This document shows positions 8,022-17,179 of a DNA stretch of 64,000 nucleotides, piece after piece (positions within the stretch are counted from its first letter, which is position 1; every line of letters starts with the position of its first letter). Location of the stretch: positions 62,001-126,000 of the forward strand of contig NZ_JABMJG010000001.1 of NCBI RefSeq assembly GCF_013376045.1, written 5' to 3'. The notes beneath the pieces were generated by a model. It saw only the letters and a list, made by a program, of their open reading frames with translations, had not been told where the DNA came from and made no database searches. A program made the translations under genes and the position numbers. Origin of the DNA: Variovorax sp. SG517 (lineage in GTDB: Bacteria; Pseudomonadota; Gammaproteobacteria; Burkholderiales; Burkholderiaceae_C).

Positions 8022-8802
8022 GGGCGGCCTCGCGATGATGAATGATCGACAAGACCTCCTCGCGCATGCGGATGAAATCCGGCTCCGACTTCACCTTGCG
8101 CGAATCGCCGTGCGAGAGGTACTGGCGCGAGAACGGCACGTCGTCATAAACGTGCGAGATGCGTCCCGGGCTCGGGCTCATCACGATCAGCCGGGTGGCG
8201 AGGAACAGCGCCTCCTCCACCGAGTGGGTGATGAAGAACACCATCTTGTTCGACTTGGACCAGGCCTGCAGAAGAATCTCCTGCACCTGCTCGCGCGTGA
8301 ACGCATCGAGCGCGCCCATGGGCTCGTCCATCAGCAGCACGGCCGGGTCGCTTGCCAGCGCCCGCGCAATGCCCACGCGCTGCTGCATGCCGCCCGAGAG
8401 CTCGTACACCGCACGGTCGGCGTACTTCTGCAGGCCGACGAGGCCGAGCTTCTCTTCGGCGATGCGGTCGCGCTCGGCCTTGCCCATGCCGGCGAGCCGA
8501 AGGCCCAGCGCCACGTTGTCGCGCACGTTGAGCCATGGCATCAGTGCGTGCTTCTGGAACACCACGCCGCGGTCGGCACCTGGGCCGGCCACCGGCTTGC
8601 CGTCGAGCAGGATCTCGCCGGTCGATGGCGGCAGGAAGCCCGCGATGCTGTTGAGCAGCGTGGTCTTGCCGCAGCCCGAGGCGCCGAGCGCGACGACGAA
8701 ATCGCCGTCGTGCATCGTGAGGTTCACCGGCGCCAGCGCTTGGAGCGTGCCGCCCTTGACTGCGTAGTTGACCGTCAGGTCGCGAATGTCGAGCGTGGGC
8801 AT
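8014..8802 (-). CDS. tauB: Taurine/sulfonate ABC transporter ATP-binding protein
   Basis: A 262-residue ABC ATPase with all hallmarks: Walker [13 protein letters not shown]-loop VVFQKHAL, signature [15 protein letters not shown], Walker [13 protein letters not shown] and switch His in [13 protein letters not shown]. It powers import through the TauC-type permease downstream. It starts 16 bases after the binding-protein stop and overlaps the permease start. Length and motif spacing match SsuB/TauB; assignment to taurine comes from context. Confidence 0.85.
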   Translation of the reverse strand: MPTLDIRDLTVNYAVKGGTLQALAPVNLTMHDGDFVVALGASGCGKTTLLNSIAGFLPPSTGEILLDGKPVAGPGADRGVVFQKHALMPWLNVRDNVALGLRLAGMGKAERDRIAEEKLGLVGLQKYADRAVYELSGGMQQRVGIARALASDPAVLLMDEPMGALDAFTREQVQEILLQAWSKSNKMVFFITHSVEEALFLATRLIVMSPSPGRISHVYDDVPFSRQYLSHGDSRKVKSEPDFIRMREEVLSIIHHREAAHA

Positions 8803-8818
8803 GTGGTGCCGCCCCGGT

Positions 8819-9832
8819 TCACTTGCCCATGGCCTTCTCGACGTACGCCGTCGTCACGTAGGCGCTGTAGTCGGGCTTCACCTCCTGCACCCGGCCCTGC
8901 TCCTTCAGGAAGGCGGCCGTGTTCGCCATCGCCTTGGCCGCGCCGCCGCCCAGCCACGTGGGCGAAACCTGCTCGGCCATGGTCGGGAAGGTGTAGAGCG
9001 CCATGGCCGCACCCACGTCCTTCGGGTCGGCCTTGGTCCACTTGGCCATCGCTTTTGTCTGCGGCGAATCGGGCGTCCAGCTCTTGCCTGTGGCCTTGTA
9101 TTCCTCGTTGGCGCGGTTGAGCGCCTTCACGAAAGCGATCATGAACGGCTCGTTGGCCGCAGCCCACTTGGCATTGACCACGATGCCCTCGAAGGTCGGC
9201 GCACCGCGCGCGCCGATGCTGCCTGAGGTGGCGATGGTCTTGCCCGTGGACTTGATCTTGGAGAGCACCGGGTCCCAGATGAAAGTGGCATCGATGTCGC
9301 CACGCTCCCACGCAGCCGCGATCTCCGGCGGGCGCATGTTCATCACGTTCACGGTCTTGGCATCGACCCCGTCCATCTTCATGCCGGCCATCAGCTGGTA
9401 GTGCGCCGTCGACACGAAGGGCGTCGCCACCTTCTTGCCCGCCAGGTCCTTCATGCTGTTGATGCCCGACGCATTGCGGGCGATCAGCGCCTCGGCGTTC
9501 GCGATGTCGGCGGAGATCCAGAACAGCTTGATGTCCTGCCCCTGGCTGGCCGCGGCCGTCAGCGGGCTGGAGCCGGTTTCACCCATCTGCACGTCGCCTG
9601 AAGCCATCGCGCGGATCACGTCGCCGCCGCCTGCGAACATGCGCCAGTTGATCTTGTAGCCCGTGGCTTTTTCTACCTCGCCGGATTCCATGACCAGGCG
9701 CAGGGGGACCAGCATGTCCTGGTGGGCGAAGGTGACTTCCTTGGCCTGCTGGGCGGAGGCTGTGCCGCAAAGGGCCGCCAGCGTGGCGGCCAGCAGGGCG
9801 AACTGGAGGGGGACACGGCGGGACATCGTCAT
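8819..9832 (-). CDS. tauA: Taurine ABC transporter periplasmic binding protein
   Basis: A 337-residue binding protein. ATG 9832 is chosen because GGAG lies six bases upstream; the 13 extra codons back to 9871 have no such site. The signal peptide is [20 protein letters not shown]…ASA followed by QQAKEVTF. The mature part carries segments typical of TauA ([54 protein letters not shown]). First gene of the tauABC-type operon, facing a MocR regulator across about 230 bases that hold a strong inverted repeat at 10013-10054. Confidence 0.85.
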   Translation of the reverse strand: MTMSRRVPLQFALLAATLAALCGTASAQQAKEVTFAHQDMLVPLRLVMESGEVEKATGYKINWRMFAGGGDVIRAMASGDVQMGETGSSPLTAAASQGQDIKLFWISADIANAEALIARNASGINSMKDLAGKKVATPFVSTAHYQLMAGMKMDGVDAKTVNVMNMRPPEIAAAWERGDIDATFIWDPVLSKIKSTGKTIATSGSIGARGAPTFEGIVVNAKWAAANEPFMIAFVKALNRANEEYKATGKSWTPDSPQTKAMAKWTKADPKDVGAAMALYTFPTMAEQVSPTWLGGGAAKAMANTAAFLKEQGRVQEVKPDYSAYVTTAYVEKAMGK

Positions 9833-10012
9833 CGGGTTCTCCGGTGGGTGAATCTCGCTGGGACTTTGCACCTATCGGTTGCGGCCAGGAAGTACCAGCA
9901 CGGGGGTGGGGATGGAGCCAGTCGGTGAGTGAATACCCTTGTTGTGGTGCGTTCTGCACGGGGGAGGTGCACTTTGGAAGTTGGCTTTGCCTAGCGAGAC
10001 GCTGCTGGGTGG

Positions 10013-10054
10013 TTGCTTCCCGAGGCCGGGTCTCGGCCCGGCCTCGGGAAGCAA
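10013..10054. terminator. Strong 18-bp inverted repeat, possible terminator
   Basis: The arms 10013-10030 and 10037-10054 are perfectly complementary over 18 bases with a 6-base loop (TCTCGG). It lies 8 bases beyond the stop of the MocR gene and upstream of tauA, so it may end the regulator transcript before it enters tauA. There is no long U-run, so an interspersed hairpin element is an alternative. Confidence 0.5.
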
Positions 10055-10061
10055 ACACCCT

Positions 10062-11600
10062 TCAGTGAGTAAACCCACCCAAAGAACGAACTTCACCCCG
10101 AGCCAAAGCCAACTCCCCCACAGCCAAAGCCAACGCCCGAATCCCCGCCGGAATCTGCCCAGCAGCAATAGAAGACAACCTCAACCGAAAAAACGGACAA
10201 GGATAAGGAGCCCGAGCAAAGAACACATCCCCCGCCTCGATCAACACCCCATGGCTGCGAGCCATCAAAGCCAGCTCAGTGGCATCCACCCAAGTAGGCG
10301 CCTGCACCCATATAGAAGCCCCTCCGGAAGGCAGCCGAAACTCGAAATCAGGCAAGTGCTCCCGCAGCGCCTGCGCCGCAATAGCCAACCTCTCCTGCAT
10401 CGCATGATTCACCCGCCGAGCATGCGACTCGTGGTGCCCCAGCGAAAGAAACAGCGCATACGCATGCTGAAGAAAGGCACTCGGATGCCGCACCATCGCA
10501 TGCCGAATCACCCTCAGCTCCTTGATGAGCGCACGAGGCGCCACGATGAACCCCAACCGCAGCGCAGGCGAAAGGCTCTTCGACACCGAGCCCACGTAAA
10601 TCACCCGCCCCGTCTTGTCCAGACTCTTGAGCGCGGGCATCGGCGTGCCTTCATAAAGGTTCTCCGCCTCGTAGTCGTCCTCGATGATCACGAAGTCCTG
10701 CAGCTCGGCCTTGCGCAGCAGCCACTGTCGCCGCTCCAGGCTCAGCGTCGCGGTCGTCGGGCTCTGGTGGGAAGGCGTGACGAACAGGTAGTCGGCAGCG
10801 GGCAACGCATCGACCACCAGCCCGTCTTCATCGACATCCACCTCCACCCACTTCGGCTGCCGCAATGAAAAGCTGTTGCGCGCATGCGGATGCCCGGGCT
10901 CCTCCAGCCCCACGCGGGTCTGTTCGTCGAAGAGGGCCTCGGCCAGCAGGTAGTAGGCGTGCTGCGCGCCCATGGTCACGAGGATCTCTTCCTTGAGCGC
11001 GAACACGCCGCGCTTGGGCAGCAGACGCGTGCGGATCTGCTCGATGAGGTCGGGGACGTCGTCGGTCTCGAAGTCGGGCGTCCAGTGCGGCAGCTGCGAG
11101 CGCGCCAGGCTGCGCGCGCAGCATTCGCGGAAGTCTTCGGTGGGAAACAGCTGCGGGTCGTAGTTGCCGTAGACGAAGGGGTACGGATAGTCGCGCCACT
11201 GGTCGGGCTTCGACAGCGTAGGCTTGTCGACCAGCGAGCGCAGCACGCGGCCCGACCAGTCCGGCGGCTGGCTGGCCTGACCGCTGCGGCCCACCAGCGG
11301 TTCGGCGGGCACCGCGGTGAGAGGGCGCGCGCCGTGGGCGACGAACACGCCGCTGCGCGGACGCGCTTTCAGAAAACCTTCGTCGATGAGCTGCAGATAG
11401 GCCGAAGTGACGGTGTTGCGGCTGAGCCCCAGCAGGGCGGCGAGTTCGCGCGACGAGGGCAGCGGCGCGCCGGGCGCGAGGTGTTCTTCGAGGATGGCCT
11501 GCACCACGCTGGCGCGCAGGCGGGCCTGCAGGGGCAGCGCCGGTTGATCGGGCAGCGCGAACAGCTGCGCCCACTGGATGGCTCGCGGATTCGGGGGCAT
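10062..11600 (-). CDS. tauR: MocR-type regulator (GntR HTH + aminotransferase fold), TauR type
   Basis: 512 residues from ATG 11600. The N-terminal GntR winged helix covers about residues 15-85 (RLRASVVQAILEEHLAPGAPLPSSRELAALLGLSRNTVTSAYLQL). A fold-type-I aminotransferase domain follows, with the PLP lysine in GSVSKSLSPALRLGF, the Asp of IIEDDYEAEN and a C-terminal Arg segment (FFRLRLSS). MocR proteins use PLP as effector sensor and activate divergent operons. It sits between the tauABC-type operon and the divergent TauX/TauY-type pair, the arrangement described for TauR. A specific TauR box is not clear; only one CTGGCCCTAT-like site lies in the divergent region. Confidence 0.75.
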   Translation of the reverse strand: MPPNPRAIQWAQLFALPDQPALPLQARLRASVVQAILEEHLAPGAPLPSSRELAALLGLSRNTVTSAYLQLIDEGFLKARPRSGVFVAHGARPLTAVPAEPLVGRSGQASQPPDWSGRVLRSLVDKPTLSKPDQWRDYPYPFVYGNYDPQLFPTEDFRECCARSLARSQLPHWTPDFETDDVPDLIEQIRTRLLPKRGVFALKEEILVTMGAQHAYYLLAEALFDEQTRVGLEEPGHPHARNSFSLRQPKWVEVDVDEDGLVVDALPAADYLFVTPSHQSPTTATLSLERRQWLLRKAELQDFVIIEDDYEAENLYEGTPMPALKSLDKTGRVIYVGSVSKSLSPALRLGFIVAPRALIKELRVIRHAMVRHPSAFLQHAYALFLSLGHHESHARRVNHAMQERLAIAAQALREHLPDFEFRLPSGGASIWVQAPTWVDATELALMARSHGVLIEAGDVFFARAPYPCPFFRLRLSSIAAGQIPAGIRALALAVGELALARGEVRSLGGFTH

Positions 11601-11774
11601 GGTGCGCCGCAGTTTAGGGCAGCCATGCCGGTCCGTGGCGCATTCGCGGCGCATCCGAGGCGCTCTGGCTCGGTCGAATCCCACCATCTGGCCCTATCGC
11701 GCGGGCAGGCCGCTGCCTACGCTTGCTCCATCGAATTCCTGAGCCTTCGTGCAGCCAACGCCATTTCCAACGCC

Positions 11775-12179
11775 ATGCCTTCCTCGAATACCGCCACCGT
11801 GACCACCAACACCCTCGCCGCCTTCAGCGATGCCTGGAACCGCCACGACATCGACGCGCTGATGAGCTTCATGACGCCAGACTGCATCTTCCAGACCGCC
11901 GCCGGCCCCGAGGCCTGCGGCACGCGCCATGTCGGCACCGAGGCGGTGAAGAAGGCCTTCGCCGCCGCATGGGCCACGGTGCCCGACGCGCAATGGGCCA
12001 ATGGCGTGCACTTCGTGCATGGCGACTTCGGCACCTCGCAGTGGACCTTCACCGGCACAGCCGCCGACGGCAGCCGCATCGAGACCGACGGCATCGACGT
12101 CTTCACCTTCAGAAACGGAAAGATCCACCTGAAGAACGTGTTCCGCAAGGCACGGCCGAACCTGCCCGCCGCGAAGTGA
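11775..12179 (+). CDS. tauX: SnoaL/NTF2-like protein, probable taurine dehydrogenase small subunit
   Basis: A 134-residue single-domain protein. FSDAWNRHDIDALMSFMTPDCIFQT is the helix-and-strand opening of SnoaL/NTF2-fold proteins, and GTEAVKKAFAAAW, WTFTGTAADGSRIETDGIDVFTFRNGKI completes the fold. It precedes an FAD oxidoreductase by 41 bases and is divergent from a TauR-type regulator. In TauXY systems the small subunit sits next to TauY, and I recall such SnoaL-like proteins being assigned to TauX; this is from memory and context, not from an alignment. No signal peptide, so cytosolic. Confidence 0.55.
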   Translation: MPSSNTATVTTNTLAAFSDAWNRHDIDALMSFMTPDCIFQTAAGPEACGTRHVGTEAVKKAFAAAWATVPDAQWANGVHFVHGDFGTSQWTFTGTAADGSRIETDGIDVFTFRNGKIHLKNVFRKARPNLPAAK

Positions 12180-12220
12180 CACGCCGGCCTCCTTTCCCCC
12201 TCTTCGATTGGAGCCCCTTC

Positions 12221-13693
12221 ATGACCATGACAGGCACCGCAAGGCTGGACATCGACGGCGCAGCGCTCCAGCAGCCACACCAACAGCAGCCCACGGCGCC
12301 GCCGCGCCCCTACGACCCGCAATACGACCCGCTGCTCGCCCCCGACCCCGGCGCGGGCCGGGCCTACGCCCCCACCTGGTGGGTGGCCAGCGCCGGCACG
12401 CCGCCGGAGGACGACGGCCCGGTCACGCACGACATCGACGTGGACGTGGCCGTCATCGGCTCGGGCGCCACGGGCATGTCGACCGCGCTCTACCTCGCGC
12501 AGGAGCACGGCATCCAGGCCACGGTGCTGGAGGCCAACCAGGCGGCCTGGGGCTGCTCCAGCCGCAGCGGCGGCCAGGGGCAGAACGCGAGCGGCCGCCT
12601 CAAGCGCTCGCAGTGGATCGAGCGCTGGGGCCTCGACACCGCGAAGAAGCTCGACGCCGAGATCCGCAGCGGCTTCGAGAACTTCCGCCACCTCACCACG
12701 CAGATCGACTGCGACGCCTGCGACGGCGGCCATCTCTACCTCGCGCACCGGGCGGAGAAGCTGCCCGTCCTCGATGCCGAAGCGCGGCTGATGCGCGAGA
12801 AGTTCGGCTACGCCACGCGCATGATGAGCGCGGAGGAAGTGCGCAGCGACTACTGCGACGAGCGCGAGACGGTCGGGGCGATGTACGAGGCCGAGGGCAT
12901 CGGCATCCATCCGCTGAAGTTCACCTTCGGCCTGATGCGGCGCGCGCGCGCACTGGGCGTGAAGGTGCACACATCGAGCCCGGTGCAGGGCTGGGAAACC
13001 GTCGACGGCGTGCACCACCTGCGCACGCCCGGCGGCGTGGTGCGCGCACGCCGCGTGGCGGTGTGCACCGGCGGCTACACGGGGCAGGCGCTCAGCCCGG
13101 CGCTGAAGAACCGGATCATGCCGATCCTCTCGAACTCGGTGGTCACCCGGCCGCTGACTGATGCGGAGCTGCAGGCCACCAACTTCCGCTCGAAGACCTT
13201 CATGACCGACACGCGCACGCTGCGCTTCTACTACCGGCTGCTCGAAGGCAACCGGCTGCAGATCGGCAGCAGAAGCGCCGTGAGCGGTGCCGATGCCGAG
13301 GGCGCGGTGCACCTGAAGCTGCTCACCGACGCCATCGCGCGCAAGTTCCCGCCGCTGGCGGGCATCCGCATCGACTACTCGTGGTGGGGCTGGGTCGACA
13401 TGAGCCACGACATGATGCCGCGCATCACGCAGCCCGATGCCGGCAAGAGCATCTGGTACGCGGTGGGCTACGGCGGCAACGGCGTGTCGTTCTCGACGTG
13501 GGCCGGCAAGCGGCTGGCAGAGCGGGTGGCGGGCAAGGATGCGGGCCGGGAGGTGTTCGAGCTGCCCATCTACCACTCGCAGCTGCCGTTTCCCAACGTG
13601 CTGGGCGTGGTGGAGTCGCGTGCGTTCGCGCCCTTCCGGCGCATGGGCCAACGCATGCTCTACAAGTGGTATTGGCTGCGCGACGAGAAATAG
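12221..13693 (+). CDS. tauY: FAD-dependent oxidoreductase, probable taurine dehydrogenase large subunit
   Basis: A 490-residue DAO-fold flavoprotein from ATG 12221, with GGAG at 12210-12213. About 70 polar residues precede the dinucleotide-binding motif VDVAVIGSGATGMSTALYLA; typical DAO landmarks follow (RSGGQGQNASGR, VAVCTGGYTG, and a late IWYAVGYGGNGVSFSTWAGK closing the FAD site). In TauXY, TauY oxidatively deaminates taurine to sulfoacetaldehyde and ammonium. The family also includes gamma-glutamylputrescine and other amine oxidases, so the taurine call depends on its neighbours (TauR-type regulator, TauX-like gene, tauABC). Confidence 0.65.
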   Translation: MTMTGTARLDIDGAALQQPHQQQPTAPPRPYDPQYDPLLAPDPGAGRAYAPTWWVASAGTPPEDDGPVTHDIDVDVAVIGSGATGMSTALYLAQEHGIQATVLEANQAAWGCSSRSGGQGQNASGRLKRSQWIERWGLDTAKKLDAEIRSGFENFRHLTTQIDCDACDGGHLYLAHRAEKLPVLDAEARLMREKFGYATRMMSAEEVRSDYCDERETVGAMYEAEGIGIHPLKFTFGLMRRARALGVKVHTSSPVQGWETVDGVHHLRTPGGVVRARRVAVCTGGYTGQALSPALKNRIMPILSNSVVTRPLTDAELQATNFRSKTFMTDTRTLRFYYRLLEGNRLQIGSRSAVSGADAEGAVHLKLLTDAIARKFPPLAGIRIDYSWWGWVDMSHDMMPRITQPDAGKSIWYAVGYGGNGVSFSTWAGKRLAERVAGKDAGREVFELPIYHSQLPFPNVLGVVESRAFAPFRRMGQRMLYKWYWLRDEK

Positions 13694-13768
13694 AAAGCCG
13701 GGAAAGCTGAAGAAGGACCGCGTCCGCCCGTGTTGCAATCGCAGGTTTCAACGCGACTCGACGACGAC

Positions 13769-14230
13769 ATGACCTCTTCCCTGCTGATCCGCCCTCCCGT
13801 GGCCGCCGACTACGCGGCATGGAAACCGCTCTGGGACGGCTACAACGCCTTCTACGGCCGCGAAGGCGCGACCGCCCTCGCCGACGAGATCACGCAGGCC
13901 ACCTGGCAGCGCTTCTTCGATGCCTACGAACCGGTGCATGCGCTGGTCGCCGAGCGCGACGGGCAACTGGTCGGCCTCACCCACTACCTCTTTCACCGCA
14001 GCACCACGCGCCTGGAGCCGACCTGCTACCTGCAGGACCTGTTCACGCTGCCTTCCGAACGCGGCAGGGGCGTCGGCCGCCAGCTGATCAACGGTGTGTA
14101 CGAACGCGTGAAGCTCGCGGGCGGCCATCGCGTGTACTGGCAGACGCACGTGACCAACACGGCGGGCCGCACGCTCTACGACAAGGTGGCCACGCACGAC
14201 GGATTCATCGTCTACGGCACGCTGGTCTGA
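13769..14230 (+). CDS. GNAT-family N-acetyltransferase
   Basis: 153 residues from ATG 13769 (a GTG at 13730 would add 13 residues). GNAT features: an N-terminal IRPPVAADYAAWKPLWDGY strand-helix, beta-4 TCYLQDLFTLP, acetyl-CoA loop RGRGVGRQLINGVYE, and a C-terminal NTAGRTLYDKVATHDGFIVY. It lies 75 bases after the TauY-type gene on the same strand and could be co-transcribed, although acetylation has no obvious place in taurine oxidation. The substrate is unknown. Confidence 0.8.
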   Translation: MTSSLLIRPPVAADYAAWKPLWDGYNAFYGREGATALADEITQATWQRFFDAYEPVHALVAERDGQLVGLTHYLFHRSTTRLEPTCYLQDLFTLPSERGRGVGRQLINGVYERVKLAGGHRVYWQTHVTNTAGRTLYDKVATHDGFIVYGTLV

Positions 14231-14243
14231 GCGCTGCTGCCGT

Positions 14244-14624
14244 TCAGGCACGGGCCTGTGCGTACAGGAAAACGCCGCCCGCAAGAACCAGCAGCGCCAG
14301 CGCCGCCACGTCGACCGCGAAGACCCTGGCCAGCTGCGCGTTGTACCCGCCCACCATCGCCGCGAGCAGCAGGAATGAGGCAACGCTCGCAACTCCGGCG
14401 AGCAGGGCCATGGCCTGGTGCGATGGCCTGAACGCGGCCTGGCAGAGAAACAGCCCGAGCAGCGCGAACAGCACCGCGCGATGCCGCAGGAGGATCTCGA
14501 GGTTCGGCTCCGCGACGCCGATGCCGTACAGGCCATGCAGCCGTGCCGCGCCCAGCACGCCGGCCAGCGGAAGGATGTGGATGATGCCGACGAGAAAGAG
14601 AGCGACGGGAACGATGTAGCGCAT
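14244..14624 (-). CDS. Small four-helix membrane protein
   Basis: A 126-residue protein with four hydrophobic helices (IVPVALFLVGIIHILPL, AVLFALLGLFLCQAAF, MALLAGVASVASFLLLAAMVGG, VFAVDVAALALLVLAGGVFLY) and a conserved-looking LGAARLHGLYGI loop. Databases sometimes label such proteins phosphopantetheine adenylyltransferase; nothing in the sequence supports that enzyme (no HIGH-type nucleotidyltransferase motif). Function unknown. It converges with the acetyltransferase, 13 bases apart. Confidence 0.6.
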   Translation of the reverse strand: MRYIVPVALFLVGIIHILPLAGVLGAARLHGLYGIGVAEPNLEILLRHRAVLFALLGLFLCQAAFRPSHQAMALLAGVASVASFLLLAAMVGGYNAQLARVFAVDVAALALLVLAGGVFLYAQARA

Positions 14625-14704
14625 CTCCCGTTTCTATGCGGCGGCACGTCATCACGCCATGACCTGCGAGGTCATGGCGCCGCCTGCGCGCTCTTCGGTA
14701 TTTC

Positions 14705-15049
14705 TCAGTACTTGATCGTCACCCCGGCCTTCACGCCGTTGTTGGCCTTTCCATCCGACTGCACGCCGCCCGAGAACGACACGTTGCCGCCGGTGCTCGC
14801 GCCCAGCGAATAGGTGGGCCGGGGGGTGGAGGTGTCGGTGCCGATGTAGGTGCCGCTGCCGTCGGGGCGCTGCACGCCGATGGTGGCGCCGTTGACGGTG
14901 GCCGATGTCTCCGTGGGATTGACGTTGGGGGCGACGTAGACGGAGCCCCTCTCGTCGCTGTCTACGGGCAGCTTGATGGGCTCTGCGCTCGCCGCGAAGC
15001 CGAGCAGCATGCCCACCAGAGCACTTGTGGCAAGTACGTATCGATGCAT
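14705..15049 (-). CDS. Small exported protein of unknown function
   Basis: 114 residues from ATG 15049. A Sec signal peptide is clear (MHRYVLATSALVGMLLGFAASA|EPIKLP). The mature ~92 residues are Gly/Thr/Ser-rich with alternating polar and hydrophobic residues and a final beta-like segment VKAGVTIKY, compatible with a small beta-rich periplasmic or outer-membrane-associated protein. No cysteine. No family recognised. It is divergent from the GspE-type gene; the 198-base gap contains a GTTAAC-rich stretch near 15138. Confidence 0.6.
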   Translation of the reverse strand: MHRYVLATSALVGMLLGFAASAEPIKLPVDSDERGSVYVAPNVNPTETSATVNGATIGVQRPDGSGTYIGTDTSTPRPTYSLGASTGGNVSFSGGVQSDGKANNGVKAGVTIKY

Positions 15050-15247
15050 CCCGTCGATGTTTGACGAGGCGGCGGCTGCAGCGCGTAGGACGGAAGGAAA
15101 TCCGGCGCGCGGACCGTGCCGCAGGCTGCCGTCACGAGTTAACTCGTTGTTAACTTGAGTACTTGCGTACTCAAGCTCGAACCTGTGGCAATGGACACGA
15201 TCACGCTCTACGATCCATGCACGAAATCGAGCAGGAGAACCTCCCCA

Positions 15248-17155
15248 ATGTCCATCAACGAAGTCGTCATGCCGGAGCAATTGCTGAACGCGCTGGAGGC
15301 CCAGAGCCGCACGCCCATCGCGCGTATCGGCGAGGCACTCATCTCGCTGGGCATGGTCACGCAGGAGCAGCTTCGCGCGGGGCTGGACCGGCAGAAGCTG
15401 GACCCGATGGTGCCGCTGGGCGAGACGCTGGTGCGCATGGGCGTGGTGAGCCGGGGCCAGCTGCAGACGGCGCTGGTGCGCAAGATGGGCTATCCGCTGG
15501 TCAACCTGCATCTCTTTCCCCCGGCGGCCGAGGCGCTGCGCAAGCTGCCGCATGCGGTGGCGCGACGCCTGCAGATCATGCCGCTGATGCTGCACGAGGG
15601 GCGGCTGATCGTCGCCATCGACGATCCGACCAGCCGGCATTCGGCGCTCGACGAGGTGGAGTTCGTCTCGCAGCTGAAGGTCACGCCGGTGGTGGGCCAG
15701 TGCCTGGACCTCGACGGCGTGCTGAACGCGGCGTACGAGAAGATCGGCGAACACACCGGATCGGCGCCCAACCCCTTCGCGGCCAGCCTCGACCCCAGCC
15801 AGCCGCTGGACTTCGACGTGGCCGGCACGAGCGAGCTGCTGCAGACGCTGGAAAAAGAGGTTTCCGCCCCGCCTACGGTGAGCGAGGCGCCCATCGAGCA
15901 GTCGGACAACTCGCTGGTGCGCATGATCAACAGCATGATCATCGAGGCGCACCGCGAGGGCGTCTCCGACATCCACATCGAGAGCTATCCGGGCCAGGAG
16001 AAGACGCGCATCCGCTTCCGCCGCGACGGCCTGCTGCACACCTACCTGGAGCTGCCGCCGAGCTACCGCAACGCGATCGTCGCGCGCGTGAAGATCATGT
16101 GCGACCTCGACATCAGCGAGAAGCGCAACCCGCAGGACGGCAAGATCAACTTCACGAAGTACTCGCCGCAGCACCGCATCGAGCTGCGCGTGGCGACCAT
16201 TCCCACCAACAACGGCCTGGAAGACGTGGTGATGCGCATCCTGGCCTCGGCCAAGCCCATTCCGATGGACCGGCTGGGCCTCTCGCCCGACAACCTCGCG
16301 CAGCTGACGAAGGCGGTCGAGCGCCCCTACGGCATGGTGCTGTGCGTGGGTCCCACGGGTTCCGGCAAGACGACCACGCTGCACTCGGCGCTGATGCACA
16401 TCAACACGCCCGAGCGCAAGATCTGGACGGCGGAAGACCCGGTGGAAATCACGCAGCCCGGGCTGCGCCAGGTGCAGATCAACCCTCGCATCGACTGGAC
16501 CTTCGCCAAGGCGCTGCGCGCCTTCGTGCGCGCCGACCCGGACGTGATCATGGTCGGCGAAATCCGCGACGAGGAAACCGCCAAGACGGCTATCGAGGCA
16601 TCGCTGACGGGACACCTGGTGCTCTCGACGCTGCATACCAACAGCGCGCCCGAGACCGTCACGCGCCTGCTGGACATGGGCATGGATCCGTTCAACTTCG
16701 CCGACTCGCTGCTGGCCGTGCTTGCGCAGCGGCTGGTGCGGCGCCTGTGCACGCAGTGCACCACCGGCACGCCCGCGAGCCCCGAGGCCATCGAAGAGCT
16801 GCTGGACGACTACATGCACGCCTTCGGCCCCGAGCAGCAGCGCGACGCGGCGCAGCGCCAGGCGGTGCTGGCCGGCTGGGTGCAGCGCCACGGTCGCGAC
16901 GGGCGGCTGCACACCTACACCAGCAAGGGCTGCAAGCACTGCGGCGAGACGGGCTACAAGGGCCGCGTGGGCATCCACGAACTGATGAGCATGTCGAAGT
17001 CGCTGCGGCGCCTGGTGCAGACCGGCGCGCGCGCGGAAGAACTCCAGCAGGCCGCGCTGCAGGAAGGCATGCGCACCCTGCGCCAGGACGGCATCGAGAA
17101 GGTGCTGGCCGGGCAGACCAGCATCGAGGAAGTGCGCGCGACCAGCAACGTGTGA
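15248..17155 (+). CDS. GspE/PulE-family secretion ATPase, orphan
   Basis: 635 residues from ATG 15248, with AGGAG at 15233-15237. An N-terminal MshEN/GspE-N domain (LISLGMVTQEQLRAGLDRQ, repeated as LVRMGVVSRGQLQTALVRK) precedes the hexameric ATPase core: Walker A GPTGSGKTTTL, Asp box DPVEITQPG, Walker B region DPDVIMVGEIRDEETA, His box HLVLSTLHTN, and the zinc tetracysteine (CTQC … CKHCGETGYKGR). This is the motor of type II secretion or type IV pili. No other secretin, pilin or platform gene is near, so it either serves a system encoded elsewhere or is a dedicated paralogue. Confidence 0.85.
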   Translation: MSINEVVMPEQLLNALEAQSRTPIARIGEALISLGMVTQEQLRAGLDRQKLDPMVPLGETLVRMGVVSRGQLQTALVRKMGYPLVNLHLFPPAAEALRKLPHAVARRLQIMPLMLHEGRLIVAIDDPTSRHSALDEVEFVSQLKVTPVVGQCLDLDGVLNAAYEKIGEHTGSAPNPFAASLDPSQPLDFDVAGTSELLQTLEKEVSAPPTVSEAPIEQSDNSLVRMINSMIIEAHREGVSDIHIESYPGQEKTRIRFRRDGLLHTYLELPPSYRNAIVARVKIMCDLDISEKRNPQDGKINFTKYSPQHRIELRVATIPTNNGLEDVVMRILASAKPIPMDRLGLSPDNLAQLTKAVERPYGMVLCVGPTGSGKTTTLHSALMHINTPERKIWTAEDPVEITQPGLRQVQINPRIDWTFAKALRAFVRADPDVIMVGEIRDEETAKTAIEASLTGHLVLSTLHTNSAPETVTRLLDMGMDPFNFADSLLAVLAQRLVRRLCTQCTTGTPASPEAIEELLDDYMHAFGPEQQRDAAQRQAVLAGWVQRHGRDGRLHTYTSKGCKHCGETGYKGRVGIHELMSMSKSLRRLVQTGARAEELQQAALQEGMRTLRQDGIEKVLAGQTSIEEVRATSNV

Positions 17156-17160
17156 ACGGC

Positions 17161-17178
17161 TGCCGGCGCGGCGCCGGC
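17161..17178. terminator. GC-rich hairpin between convergent genes
   Basis: GCCGGCGC-G-GCGCCGGC lies in the 24-base gap between the stops of the secretion ATPase and the phospholipase-D-like gene. It could act as a bidirectional terminator; no T-run is visible. Confidence 0.35.
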
Positions 17179-17179
17179 G

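Noticed and set aside
14244..14624. Phosphopantetheine adenylyltransferase
   Set aside because: The sequence is four membrane helices with no nucleotidyltransferase motif; the name is a known type of annotation carry-over.
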